Assembly (NCBI RefSeq): GCF_963678635.1
Contig: NC_087066.1
Location: forward strand, 52,098,312 to 52,162,311
Reading direction: 5' to 3'
DNA: 64,000 bases
Source: Symsagittifera roscoffensis
Taxonomy: Eukaryota; Xenacoelomorpha; Acoela; Convolutidae
The position numbers and the translations under genes were made by a program. Positions 23,801-35,162 of the stretch are shown one piece after another (position 1 is the first letter of the stretch; every line of letters starts with the position of its first letter). A model generated the notes under the pieces. The model was not told the DNA's origin, did no database searches, and saw nothing but the letters and a program-made list of their open reading frames with translations.

Positions 23801-24609
23801 TCGATTTGGCATGAAGTTTTATTTATTGTAAACGAAAGTTTGCTAATTGTTCAACATCATGGTTTTGAATTTTTGTTTTGCTGAGTGTTAAATAATTAAT
23901 GATTGTTAAGTTTCAATTACTCTAAACGTTCTTTTGGGCGTTTGTTCTGAAAACTTTTTTGCTTTCACAATATCCTGTTCATCCGATTGGTAAGGTCAAT
24001 GTTTGCGGGAAATTGCAAAAGTTTCTGTATGTGTAATTGGAAATTTTAAAATTTTTCTGTTGAGAGATTTGAAAGTTTTCTGTTATTACTAATGAAATGA
24101 TAGATTCTAGTGTAATAATGTAGTTTTCTGATCAATCGCCTCACAGTTATTTGCAATTTTTTTTGCAGTTTTTGTGCAATTTATTTGTGAAGACATCTGT
24201 ATTTTGTTGAAATTTTGTTTTTTGGAAAATCTAGGGTTCGTATATATTTGCAATTAAATAGCATACGTAAGATGATTCATGAATTTTTTTTATTGAAATG
24301 TTTTGTTTAGAACAATTGATTTAAAGTTTTTTTGGTTTTTACTGTTTTTGTTGAAAAACCTGTTTTTTCCAAATGCTTAAATTTTTTTCGTTTTTGTTCC
24401 TTTTAAAAAAATTTAATTTTCAATTTTTTTTATATCTACATCTCTATGCTTTTTCTGTTATTTTCAAAATGTTTTCCAATTCGTTTGATGTTTGTTATAA
24501 TTTCGACAGTTTTTCCAATGTGATGTTGTGATGAGATTTTATGCTTGTGTTCGTGGAAATTTCCCTTTGTGTTTTTTAATGCATTGCTTTTTTGATTCAT
24601 TGTAACCGA
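23801..24609. other. T-rich stretch, nothing recognised
   Basis: Non-coding in all six frames beyond short chance frames; long T runs. It continues the composition of the blocks on both sides. Confidence 0.4.
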
Positions 24610-25270
24610 AATTGATTAGTGAATACTCGCCTTTGGCTTTTTCGGGGTTTTGTAACAGTAGTGTTATCTTATTAACTATAAGACTTCTTTTAGTTTTGCT
24701 AGTTTCGCCAGAGTCAATGTCTGAATCATTAAATTCAATTTTGTTTGAGCTTCTAATAGCTCATCAAAATTGTCTTTCCCTGGGCTGTCTGAGAAATTTT
24801 TCAAATTTCGAGCTTGAGTTGTCTATTGTGGTATTTTTTTCAGTTGTATACATTTGGTAATGATTATCAAAATTACCTCTTTGGGTAATTTTTTTTCCTC
24901 ATTCCTTTGGGGCGGTTTTGAATTTTAATAGTTTTTCTTTTCATAGCTTTGAGTTTTACTGTTTTCTGGTTATTTAACTGTAGTTTGTTATTTTTGTTTG
25001 ATCTGTATTTTATAAGAGTTTGATTAGTAGTAACATTTTGTGGGAACTATTGTGTGATTAGTAGTAACATATTCGATGGTTTCTAGAGGATGGTAGGTTT
25101 CCACTAGCAATTGAAGGTCTAAATTTGTTTTATTTTTATTTCTTTTAGTTGGTTTTGTTTTTTTTTGACAAAAACTTGAAGAATTGTAATTATCAGAATT
25201 GGAATTGTAATTGTAAGCTTTCCTACTTCTGTTATTTTTATTACTGCTAATTGCCGATTGTTCTCTTTTG
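24610..25270 (-). pseudogene. Possible decayed gag tail, inverted
   Basis: Read on the minus strand, 25270-25030 gives an 80-residue open stretch with NRSRKAYNYNSNSDNYNSSS, the same Asn/Ser/Arg/Tyr flavour as the nucleocapsid tail at 6017-6600. About 480 bases further along, an acidic NDSDIDSGET patch (about 24720) corresponds in order and spacing to SSDTESDTEN at 6710-6740. Stops and shifts are frequent. Low-complexity similarity is easy to get by chance, so this is only a suggestion. Confidence 0.3.
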
Positions 25271-27180
25271 GCAGTCGTTTTTTTTTCATTATGTAAAATT
25301 TGTTGACGATTTTACTTCATTATCAATTGGACAGTTTTGAGAAATTTAAGTGTGCCTTTTCTAATTTTTTTCTATTGTTAAAACGATTTTTTTTGAGCTG
25401 CCTTATTGAGGTTGGTTTTTTTAAAACTGATTTTCGATGTACCCGAGTTCGTTGTTGTAGTGCATTTGCATGTTGGTGCCTTGTTTGATGTTTTTTGGAC
25501 GTTTTTTCTCTCATTAGTTTTGAATTCAGTGTAAATCGCAAGAGATTGAGTTCATAGTTGCCTTTCTATGTTTCTTTCTACTAAGTACTTTTTGCTAATT
25601 TTTCTTTTACAGCAAGACTAAATAATTTGTCAAAATTTTTTCATAGTTTTGGAGATTTATTCATTTTAAAAACTGATTTCTGGTCTTTATACAGATGGTG
25701 CCTAGTTTGTTGGTTATGAGACGTGTTTCAATTTGGTATGGACAATGTATCTCTTACTTAAAACTGTAGTTTCTTTCGTTGTTTTACGATTTTTGATTAT
25801 ATTTTAATTATTTAGTCGCGGTTGTTTGTTTTTGACATGATTGGTCGTTATTGTCTAAGACAACGTGATTCTGTGGAAGGTTTTGCGGTTGTTTTTTCTT
25901 CAGTTTTTTGATTTTTTGGTAATGTTGTTATCTATAGTTTTGTATCTATAGATTTGTTTGTCCTCAATCTATTATTTTCAAAGTTTTTTCTGTTTTCTAA
26001 CTTGGTGTGTTTTGATCATGATAATGTTGTTCAAAAGTGTGTGCTCTTGGTTCACTTTGTCAAAACAGAGAGGGCTGAAAAGCACCAATTGTTGCATTTG
26101 ATAGTTAGCATATTTGCCTTTATGTGAAGTTCTGATTAGCTTCGTTTTGCGGTTGGTTTTTGATAGTAATTTCTACCTGTCTTGCTCGGATTAAGTGTAG
26201 GGGATAATGGTGAAATTTTACAAGTTGCGGTTTTGTGAGTTGGAGGCATTGTTGATAAATAAGAGTCCCCATGTGTAAATTTTGCTGCTTTGGAGCAATT
26301 ATGAAGGTAACAATGGACTGTTGTTGCCCTTAATTATGGCTGGTCTTTTAGCAGTATAAATTTTAAACTAATGTTTTTACAAGAACTGGATACAAGTTAT
26401 TGAGCTTAAGGTGTTTTTTTTTCAGTGAAAGAAATTGCTTATGAACATTTTTAGTGTTTTTGAATATTGTTACTGATACAACTGGTTTTGCATGGACCAT
26501 TTTCAGGTAATTCTTTATTCCTAGCTCAATACATGTTCTTTTTTGACTCCAATTCGTTGAATAGTTAAATTTGCACAATTTTGCTGGAAATTCAATCTGA
26601 CATAGTATGAAGTTTGTTGATTTTTGTATGTCTTTATTGTACATCTCTTGGAATACCTGTTTCTTTGACTAGTTCACAGGTTTTCTCTTGAAACTCGGTG
26701 AGTAATTGAATTTCGTTTGCTGCTGGTTTTTGTACCGATTATTTTGGTGTTGAAGTGTAAGATAAGTTTTTTCCATCTGAAAGCTCTGCGTGGCTCAGCA
26801 CTTTTTGTGTATTTATTTAATTAAAACTGAACCCTGTTTGAGAGTGTTATAAAGCTGTTTGTATTTTTTTTATGTCTGATTACGTTCGTTTTAGTTTCTG
26901 TTGAAATTTCATCAGTTTAGTCAGTGTAATTTTTTTTGATCAAACGGACTTAGTTATTTAGTTTTGCTCGTATAACTACAATTTGTATCATAAAATTACC
27001 ATAATTGTACTATGTAGTAAGCTTGCTATTCTTGTTTATTGATCTTTCTTTTTCAGGACTAGTTTTTCTTGAGTTGTTTCCGGGACTGAACGCGTTGTCT
27101 TGAAACTAAAATGTTCTCTTTTCCAAGCAACAATTGGACTTTTTCAAACAATGATAAGAAGTCGTTTGCGCTGATTTGAA
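25240..27180 (-). repeat. Duplicated ~1.9 kb block, copy 1
   Basis: Shares ordered phrases with 27830-29330. Examples: a GCTAATTGCCGATTGTTC-type phrase then TTTTGGCAGTCG at 25250; GGGGATAATGGTGAAA then GTTGATAAATAAG at 26200-26260; CTGAAAGCTCTGCGTG at 26777; a CCTGTTTGAGAG phrase at 26832. The order and approximate spacing are kept. Minus-strand readings of the two copies give similar peptides across frame changes, hinting at old coding sequence. Confidence 0.6.
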
Positions 27181-27829
27181 AGTTGTTGCTACTTAACAAC
27201 TAGTCTTAACAACTGCTGTTCTTTGAACTTTGACTTTTTCAATTATTGCAATTATAGTTCTTATGTCGCAAGATCTTACCGAAATTTTTTTGGATGGTTT
27301 TTTAACGGCTACCAAGTTGTTTTTGACGGATGATGTTTTTGAAATTTTTTTCCTGTTTAGATTAAATGACTATTTTGGTTTTTCTCAAAAAAATGTTTTT
27401 TTTTGTTTATTTTTTTTACATAATGGTTTTTTCTTTTTTGGAAAATTGGACTCAATTTGCTGGAAGATTCATACAAGAAAAATAGAGTTTTTACTGTTAA
27501 ATGTTGACATTTTTAGTAATTTGATCTGATAATTTTTTCTGTTTCCTTTACTTTGTTATTTAAGAATCCTAATTTTTTAAACTTTAGAACTCCATTCAAA
27601 GTCCATTGTTTTCTGCTTTTTAAAAAAAATTATATTGTGATTTCTGCTTGCTCTATTTTTCCATCACTTTTTTAAAACATCCTGTCTTGTTTTTTGAAGA
27701 AGGATTTGATGCTCAAGTTTAATTGCTAATTTTTTTAAATGTTGGTTAGGGTCATACTCAAAAATTCTGTCAATTTTGGGTTTTCCTAATCATGAGTACT
27801 AAGCTATTTAAGCTTTTCCTAAAAGTTTT

Positions 27830-29330
27830 GTTTTTCGTACTGCTAGTTGCCAATTTTTCTTTTTTGCAGTCGTCTTATTTCATTATAAAAAATTTTCAAT
27901 TTTTTTGCCTTATGAACCCTGGCACTTTTGAAAAACGTGTGTGAACATTTTCTAAGCTTTTTTTCTATTGTTAAATCAAAAGTTTTGTTTTTAATCTACG
28001 AGGTTGGTTTTGATTAAAAATTATTTTCGATGTAGCCGAGTTTGTTGTTTTGGTGTATTTGTATGTTCTAATACTCGATAAAAATCACAACAACCATAAC
28101 TGGTAGTAGCTTTTCTGATGTTTCTTTTGACGTTTTTTTTCTCTCTTTAACTTTGATTTCATTGTAATTTGTAAGCAATGTAGTGTCGTTAGTTGGTTTT
28201 CTATGTTCCTTTTTGCCAATTACCTTTTTTCATTTTTCTAGTATGGCAAAACTAAATACCTTCGTAAAATTTTACCGTAATTTTGACATTTCTTTGTTGA
28301 ATTTGAGAGCTGAATTGTGATTTTGAAAAATTTGCTTAATTGCAATTATGTGAAAATCTGCTAGACTTTGTTTTTGCTGTTGATTTTCAATTTGGTTGAA
28401 TTTTTTATTTTATTTTGTACCTAACTTTTTTGGACTAAGTACAGGGGATAATTGTGAAAATTTATAAACAGCATTGTTGATAAATAAGCGTCTCCAGGTG
28501 TAAATGTTGCTTAATTCTGGAGAAATGTTCCAAATTTTAGCGTTTAAGTTAGTACTTTTACAATGAGTTTGAAAAGTTTTCATAAGATTAAAAGTGTTTT
28601 TTTTTTCTTCTGTGAAAGAAGTATATGTTAATGAACTTTTGTGATTCTGAGCAGTTGTTCCTGTTGCACCTGATTGTGCTTTGAAAGTTTTCGTAAAAAT
28701 GTCAGTTTTTCATTTCGCTTGATGCATGTTCTTGATCGACTCCGAAAAATATTGATTCTGTACAATTTCATCGGAAACTTATTCTGACATAGTATGAAGT
28801 TTGTTTTGTTCCAAACTTGTCTATACTAAACCTTGCTGTTTTTTTCTATGTCTTTTCGTATATTTTGTAAAGCTTCTGGTTCTTCGACTAATAGACAGAT
28901 AATCTCTAGAAACTGGGTGAGAAATTGAATTTTGTTTGCTATATCTTTTTGTAATGATCATTCTGGTATTGAAGGGTCAGATAGTTTTTATCCTCTGAAA
29001 GCTCTGCGTGATTCAGCATTGCGATATTTAGATAGTTAAAATTGAACCCCGTTTGACGGCGTTTTAATACCCTCTCTGTTTGATGTGATTTAGTCATTGT
29101 AATTTTTTGTTTTGTCAAACGGACTTGGTTTTTTAGTTTTGCTTGTGTAAATACCGTTTGTAAATTAAAATTGGCAAAATTTCACTATTGTGTGATCTGG
29201 CTATTCTAGTTATTTTTTATTGAGGACTTCGTTTTGCTATGGCTGTTGTTGGGATTGTTTTTGAAAAAAAGTGCTTGAAACTGTGATAATTCTCTTTTCC
29301 TATCAGCATTTGAATTTTTTGAAATATTTG
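27830..29330 (-). repeat. Duplicated block, copy 2
   Basis: Second copy of the block at 25240-27180, with GCTAGTTGCCAATTTTTC-type and TTTTTTGCAGTCGTC at 27842-27875, GGGGATAATTGTGAAAA at 28444, GTTGATAAATAAG at 28476, CTGAAAGCTCTGCGTG at 28996 and CCCCGTTTGACGG at 29047. Shorter than copy 1 by internal deletions. Confidence 0.6.
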
Positions 29331-30157
29331 AAATATCGTATCAATTTATCTTCAATTTTACTTGTTCTTGGTGCAAAAGGTATCATTGTTCCTGTGTAAT
29401 TGGTTTGTTGTTTTTATATGTGGCCTTTTTAAATATGTTGGTGAAAAGCGAGTTTTATAATTTTGTTTGCGTATTTTTTTTCGTGGCTCTACAGTTGAAT
29501 TTACTGTTTCTGAGTTTGAGCATGAAAAATTTCATCTATGCGTCTATATGACTCTTATGATTTCTCCCTCTGTATGTAGAATTTGTTTCTGTATGTCATC
29601 GTTTTTTGATGTTTTTCTTTTTTTAAGATTACTCGTTTGTTGGATCATTTGTGGAAGTTAGTTTTACTGCCGGTGGTGTTATTAATACACTATGGTTTTT
29701 CTTTTTAGTGAGAAGGTTTTTTTGATTTTTCTGACAACAGGTTTGATTAATAGAAATTTATAATTTTTTATTTATTTTATGTTTTTTGAACTATTAGTTC
29801 ATAGTTATGGTAGTAGGTGGACCGGAAAAAAAACTTTTTGGATCATGACAGTGAATTAATTCTTTCGAACTGTTAGACTTCTCAATGGGTTTAGTTTCTA
29901 GTTGAAAACTATTCCTAATCCGTACTTGGGGTAGGTGATTTACGATTGTAGGCTTGAATAATAGTGCATATATCCGCAAAACTCAGGTTTATTAAGAACT
30001 CAAACTGGTTTTTAGACATTTTCAGGTAGTCTTTTTCCGTTTGATCCTCTTTTGGGATATATTCAAAGATTCAAAGATTCAAAGATAAATCCTGATGTTC
30101 ATTTGTTATAGGTTATTTTGCATTGTTTTTGTTTATCCAAATCCTGTTAATGAACAC
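29331..30157. other. T-rich stretch, nothing recognised
   Basis: Continues the composition of the preceding block to about 30.1 kb. A TCAAAGAT unit is repeated three times near 30063. The 61-codon minus-strand frame at 29794-29979 has no recognisable content. Confidence 0.35.
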
Positions 30158-30612
30158 TACGAGGCCCAACTGTGCATTTTGTGAATTGTAAAACGGATTC
30201 CGCAACAGGCAAAAATCAGATTTGTTGCGGAATTCGCATCATTGCTATTTTATTTGATCTTCTCTGCTAATTTTGGATTCCACGGACAAATAGCTAAAAC
30301 ACTTTATTGCTCAAAATTGCGCGAAAAACAGGCCACTTTGCGGAAACCGCAAAAAAGTCTGTAAAATCTGGAACCAGTTTGTGGAATCCATGAACAAATA
30401 ATAACCTATGTGTTTAATAAACTTAAGCTGTCGCGGAATCCGCAAATTATAAGCGCAATCTGCAAATTATAAGCGGAATCTCCATAAATTTGCGGACTTC
30501 ACTTACATTTGCGGAATCTGCTTACATTTGCAAAATTCGCTTACATTTGCGGAATCCAGGAACATACAGACACAAAAATGTGCGCCTATCCAGTGCACAA
30601 CTTGGCCTCGTA
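30158..30612. mobile_element. Miniature TIR element flanked by TA
   Basis: Ends with TACGAGGCCCAACTGTGCA (30158-30176) on the left and its near reverse complement TGCACAACTTGGCCTCGTA (30594-30612) on the right. The outermost TA on both sides fits the TA target duplication of Tc1/mariner-type elements. Inside, a word TTTGCGGAATCCGC or its half is repeated in both orientations at least eight times (30185-30560), so the element can fold extensively. No transposase; non-autonomous. Confidence 0.65.
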
Positions 30613-32496
30613 ATGATGAGGATGCAAAAACAAATAATTAGTAAATAGTTGAAAAATGAGTGAAACAAACTAAAAGTTTTCAAAAACGTAATTTTTCTCA
30701 AAACTTTTTTCAAAATTTTTCCCAAAATTTTGTCAAAAACTAGTTTTTCTGGAGAAATTTGGAAAGCTTTTTCTCTGAAAGTTTTCTATTGTCTAAACTA
30801 GTTTAAGTATCGAGTGCTTTTGCGGATTGTTGGTCTCGCCATATGAGTTGTTGCGAGTTATTTAACAGATTATTTCCAGATTCTGAACAAAGTCTTTTTG
30901 TCTGGTTATCTTATTTTCGGTCGGGTACTTTCTTGCATTTTTTTGTTTAGTATGGACCGCAGACTTACTCATGCTTTCTTCATCTTAAAAACTAAAGGAA
31001 GCGCTATTTTTTCTTGAATTTTTTCTGATTTTTTGTTGAATGATGCATAAGCAAACAATTAGTTTTTCAAAATAAACAACAAAAATGGATCATTATGACC
31101 ATGAAATGACTAAAGATCATTTAAAACTCTCAAAGGTTGCTAAACAATTTTCAAGTTATTGATGCTTTGCATCTCCAATAGATTTTGAAGCAGTAATTGA
31201 AGCATAAACACGCTATCGAATCTGAAAACAAAAGCAACAAAAAAGAGCATTGCGACCATGATATCACAAAGATTTGTCACTGAAAAATTCTATTTTTGCT
31301 AGAAATTTTTAGAAACTTCTGTTGATTTTTAATTCCAAAACAATCTAAGGTCATACAATGAAAATTGAGGGCACCGTAGATTTTCAATGCACTCAGATAC
31401 TGAAAAAAAGAAAAGAAACAAAGCCTTAGTACATGAACTAAACTCGCTAAAATTTTTCAAAATATATGTTTTGAGAAAAATTGATGTTCTTGTTATTATA
31501 TAGAGAAAAAACATATTATAACAGCAATACAGTTGAAACAAAACAAAAGTTTTTTCTCGGATTTTTTGACCGTATAATCTATTGTTTTCGTCTTCGAACA
31601 TAAAACACCAAATCATTGAGTATTGGAAGGTTGATTTTATTTTCGGACACAAAATTGACAGATAATTGATTAATACAGGTGAAACTTCGGTACGGGTAGC
31701 GCGGATTACGTTTGATGCTAGCATTTTAATTCAAACTATTTTTCATTTTGATAATTTTGTACGTGTTTTTGTTAGGTAGGCTTATATAGTAGGTGTGTTA
31801 GGTATAATAGATTTATTATAATTCAGCCATTAAAGAAAAAATATGAACAAAAACTAGTCAAAGTGGGACAAAAAAACTCAGTATACTTTTACCAGGACCC
31901 ACAAAAAAGCTCAAACAAACATACTATTTTGAAGGAAATTTAGTCAGCTGTTTATAAACCCACCTAATTTAGTGAAATGACATGTTTCAAGAAGAATAGT
32001 ATCAAAAGATTTGATATAATGGTAAGCTCATTATAATATAACTGATGCCGATTCTACTGTTGATTTGAGTGAGTTAAAACACCATTATAGTTTCCGCTTA
32101 CAAAATTAATTATATTCGCTTTTCTGTAACTGTCAAGCGAAATTGTAAAAACTTAGAGAAAAGAGACAGAAGAAAAACAGCAAGTTTTGTTTACCAAGTT
32201 TTTGCAAATACGAAAACCATTTTCAAAAATCAAAGGTACAAATTATCAGAACTATCAGAAGTAAAACCAGAATATCAGTAGTTTATTGATAATTTTTTTC
32301 AAGAATGAAAGAGAGCACATTTGCTTAGATACAGAAACAGTTTGATACACGCGGTTCACAAAATCTTTTGGAATTATTGTATTTAGACTAATCCACTTCA
32401 GTAAGCGAAACTATAAAAAACTTGCGCGCTAAAATTGGTCACAAAAACAGACAGTTTTTTTTATCAATGGACCCAATATGGAGTCGAATTCATTTT
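30613..32496. other. Non-coding, nothing recognised
   Basis: AT-rich. The longest frame is a 131-codon minus-strand reading (31329-31724) with an implausible Phe/Cys/Ser-rich composition and no domain, expected by chance in such DNA. Confidence 0.35.
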
Positions 32497-32575
32497 GGGG
32501 AGCGTTGGTGCGGAGTGGTTACTTACCCGCCTCTTAATCGAAAGGTCGGATTTTCGAGTCCCTCTATGATCCGTG
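32497..32575 (+). ncRNA. tRNA-Lys-like sequence, probable SINE head
   Basis: GGTGCGGAGTGG (32507-32518) matches a polymerase III A box, CTCTTAAT (32531-32538) matches the anticodon loop of tRNA-Lys(CUU), and TTTTCGAGTCCC (32551-32562) matches a B box. Spacing is that of a tRNA, but arms are mismatched and the acceptor stem does not close, so it is a tRNA-derived SINE head or a decayed tRNA, not a working tRNA gene. Confidence 0.5.
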
Positions 32576-32679
32576 CTCGTTTCTTGGTGGTGAGAATATT
32601 TATTCAGCCCAGAATAATACTCAAAATAGTTGCATGTAGTTCATAACCAGGGGCGCAACGACGTGAAGAACTGAACCCC

Positions 32680-34115
32680 TCACTGGAGTTTTATCGATCA
32701 TAATGGATTTTTGGAGCCAAAAATATTGTACAAAATAATCAATTATAAATGCCAGTTTTAAAATTGAATAAAAAAATGGATCGTAATCAATTTTCTCATA
32801 ATAAATAATCCATTATAATCAATTTTGCTTCCATTATAATTGATTTTTTCTCAACATAAACCCACGAAAGTTGATTTTTTTCTCCTCAAAAGTCGATTGT
32901 TTTGCGGAAAAAAAGTGTTTACTCAGCTTGTTGCACTTTCGCTGTAAAACTATGACGCCTTGCTGTTTTTGTTTCAAATAACTATCTACGACACAGTGCT
33001 GCAGATAACGCTTCCAGTGAATACCGCTGAAACAGGTATGGCTTCAGCTGAGATATCAATGTGGAAAAACACGAGCACTGGAGTTTCATCGATAATAATC
33101 GTTTATAATGGATTTTCAGTGACAAAAAAATGGACTTTATTATCGATTGCAGATACCAGTTGTAAAAATTAAATCTATTTTTAATGGATTATGGTCGAAC
33201 TTTTTACTTATAAAATAATTCATTTCTATCAATTTTTTTTCAAAATTAATCGATGATTTTTTAAAATACAAATCCAGGCAAATCCATGCAAGGATAAATT
33301 TTGAACTAAACATTGAACAACATAAAACAAAAAAAGGAAATCAATTCACAAAGTCAAGTTTTTTTCTGGTTGTTTTTTGTTGCACTTCGATATAGCTCCC
33401 TCCCCAGTTTAGAGTTTACTCCCCCCACCCATCCCCCAAATTTTTTCTACAATTTAACGGGTAGAGAGAACTCAAAATAAACTCCACCACTTTAACCCAC
33501 CCATGCCTCATTTAATCCCCCCAAGTTTTGTAATCCACAACAACGCTAAACTGGACAGGGGAGACTGGGTGGTCTAGAAGAAGTGGCGGAGCTTACATTG
33601 AGTCACACTCAGCCACCCCCCCCTCCTCCCCCCCCCCCTCCCACACACACACACGTCCCCTTCGACCATACCATTTCAACCATTGAATACCCCCATTCAA
33701 TTATTTTATGAACTTCAGGGGGAGGGGGATGATAATAACTACGCGAATGACGATAGTGAAAGTGGGCGTATTTTTTTTACTATGGAGATGATGAAAAAAT
33801 AATTAAGTAATATGTTAGATATAGATAAAATCTAAAAATATAAAAAAAATAGATAAAATCTAAAAATATAAAAAAAATTATGTGAAAAAAAATTATTGAA
33901 GCCTAAGACGTAGTAACTGTACTTAAGAGGAAATGAGATAATTTTTTTTAAAAAATACAGATTTCATCAATAACCTCTGAACAAAATTCATAACAATTGA
34001 TTATAATCGAACATTATGGATAATTTTGATATCAAAAATATTGGGATCAGAATCCATTTTAATCGTTTATGATCGATAAAATCCAATATAATCGATTGTA
34101 TCAATTAAACTAATG
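32680..34115. repeat. Cluster of ATTATAATCGAT-type repeats
   Basis: A phrase of the form CTGGAGTTT-ATCGAT-ATAATGGATTTT occurs at 32681-32712 and again at 33078-33115 in the same orientation, and inverted near 34055-34095. Shorter words (ATTATAATCGATT, CATTATAATTGATT) fill the spaces. The outer copies face each other, so this may be one inverted-repeat element of about 1.4 kb interrupted by the C-rich tract, but its ends are not clear. Confidence 0.4.
33405..33740. repeat. C-rich and CA low-complexity tract
   Basis: Runs of C (up to ten), a (CA)n stretch at 33640-33655 and scattered CCCCCACCC words, ending in a GGGGGAGGGGGA block at 33719-33730. Strand asymmetric, no coding potential. Confidence 0.7.
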
Positions 34116-34977
34116 GGCGAACAATTCGTACTTTGATCATCTTTTCCCTTGTGGATAAATCAATCGTCTTGAATTTTTTCCGAGAAAGCATTTTTTGAAG
34201 AAAAAAAAACGTTTTTAGCCACGTGTTTTCAATCTTGAATTAGTGAAAAAACAGTCCAAAGTCAGTTATCAAAATTATTGAAATGAATCAATTGCCTTGC
34301 ATAACTTGTTCAAATAATATAATATAAAAATTATTCCAACTCGCCGGCGATCCGTGGCAGTTTGAAAACGTTGCTTTTTTCTTCCATTTTTATAATCGGT
34401 TAATATTTATTAAGTTTCTAGAAATGATTACTTTCTTTGAAAGTTTTACGCTTTCTTTCCAACTTTTCGAATACTGAAATCTGATTGGCTGATTTTTTCT
34501 TTTGCCCATTCAGTCCTTACCCTATGAGGGATTCCGTCCACTTATTTCTTAACTTGGTTGAATTCATATACCAATTTTTTTTATCTCCCTATAAAGATAA
34601 AAAATATCTCCCTATAGTTATAACAAGCAAGTGAATATATCTAGACTGTCTTATGAGTATCAAAAAAATCTGGAAAAAAAATAAAATTTGCAAGATATGT
34701 CTTGTCAGTGAAGAATATGTAAGCTAGAAAGGGATTTTTTAAAATGAAGCATTAAGCCAAATCATGACTTCTATAAAAGAATCTAGCAAAAAACATGAAC
34801 ACAAGTATAGCCGAATGATACAAAGTCACCATATGAAATAAAACGTTTGAAAAATTGTGGGAAAAATTATCACTTCCAAACTGTTAGGCTTGACACGAGT
34901 TCATTGGAGCATAAAAGCGTGGCTCGTTTTCCTTTTCCTCCACCTGCAATATTTTACTAGTGAAATTTTGTTCTCGT
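34116..34977. other. Non-coding, nothing recognised
   Basis: AT-rich DNA with no ORF longer than chance. No named repeat seen except short T and A runs. Confidence 0.35.
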
Positions 34978-35162
34978 CATTCGAATGTTACGAAAAATGG
35001 CATGCGAACTACTTGAGCCATGACAAACATAGTTGGTCTTCATTATTAACCTTGTAAAACCCTTCATTACACCATCAAATGTATGCTTATGCAAGGTGGG
35101 GGGGGGGCTCAAGTTGTCATGGCTCAAGTAGTTCGCATGACATTTTTCGTAACATTCGAATG
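34978..35162. repeat. Foldback with 49-base arms
   Basis: The left arm (34978-35026) and right arm (35114-35162) are reverse complements at 48 of 49 positions, separated by an 87-base loop containing a run of G. Near identity means the inversion is recent or kept by gene conversion. Could be a foldback-type element or an inverted duplication. Confidence 0.8.

Noticed and set aside
31329-31724. 131-codon minus-strand frame
   Set aside because: No domain, odd Phe/Cys/Ser composition; such lengths are expected a few times by chance in 64 kb of AT-rich DNA.
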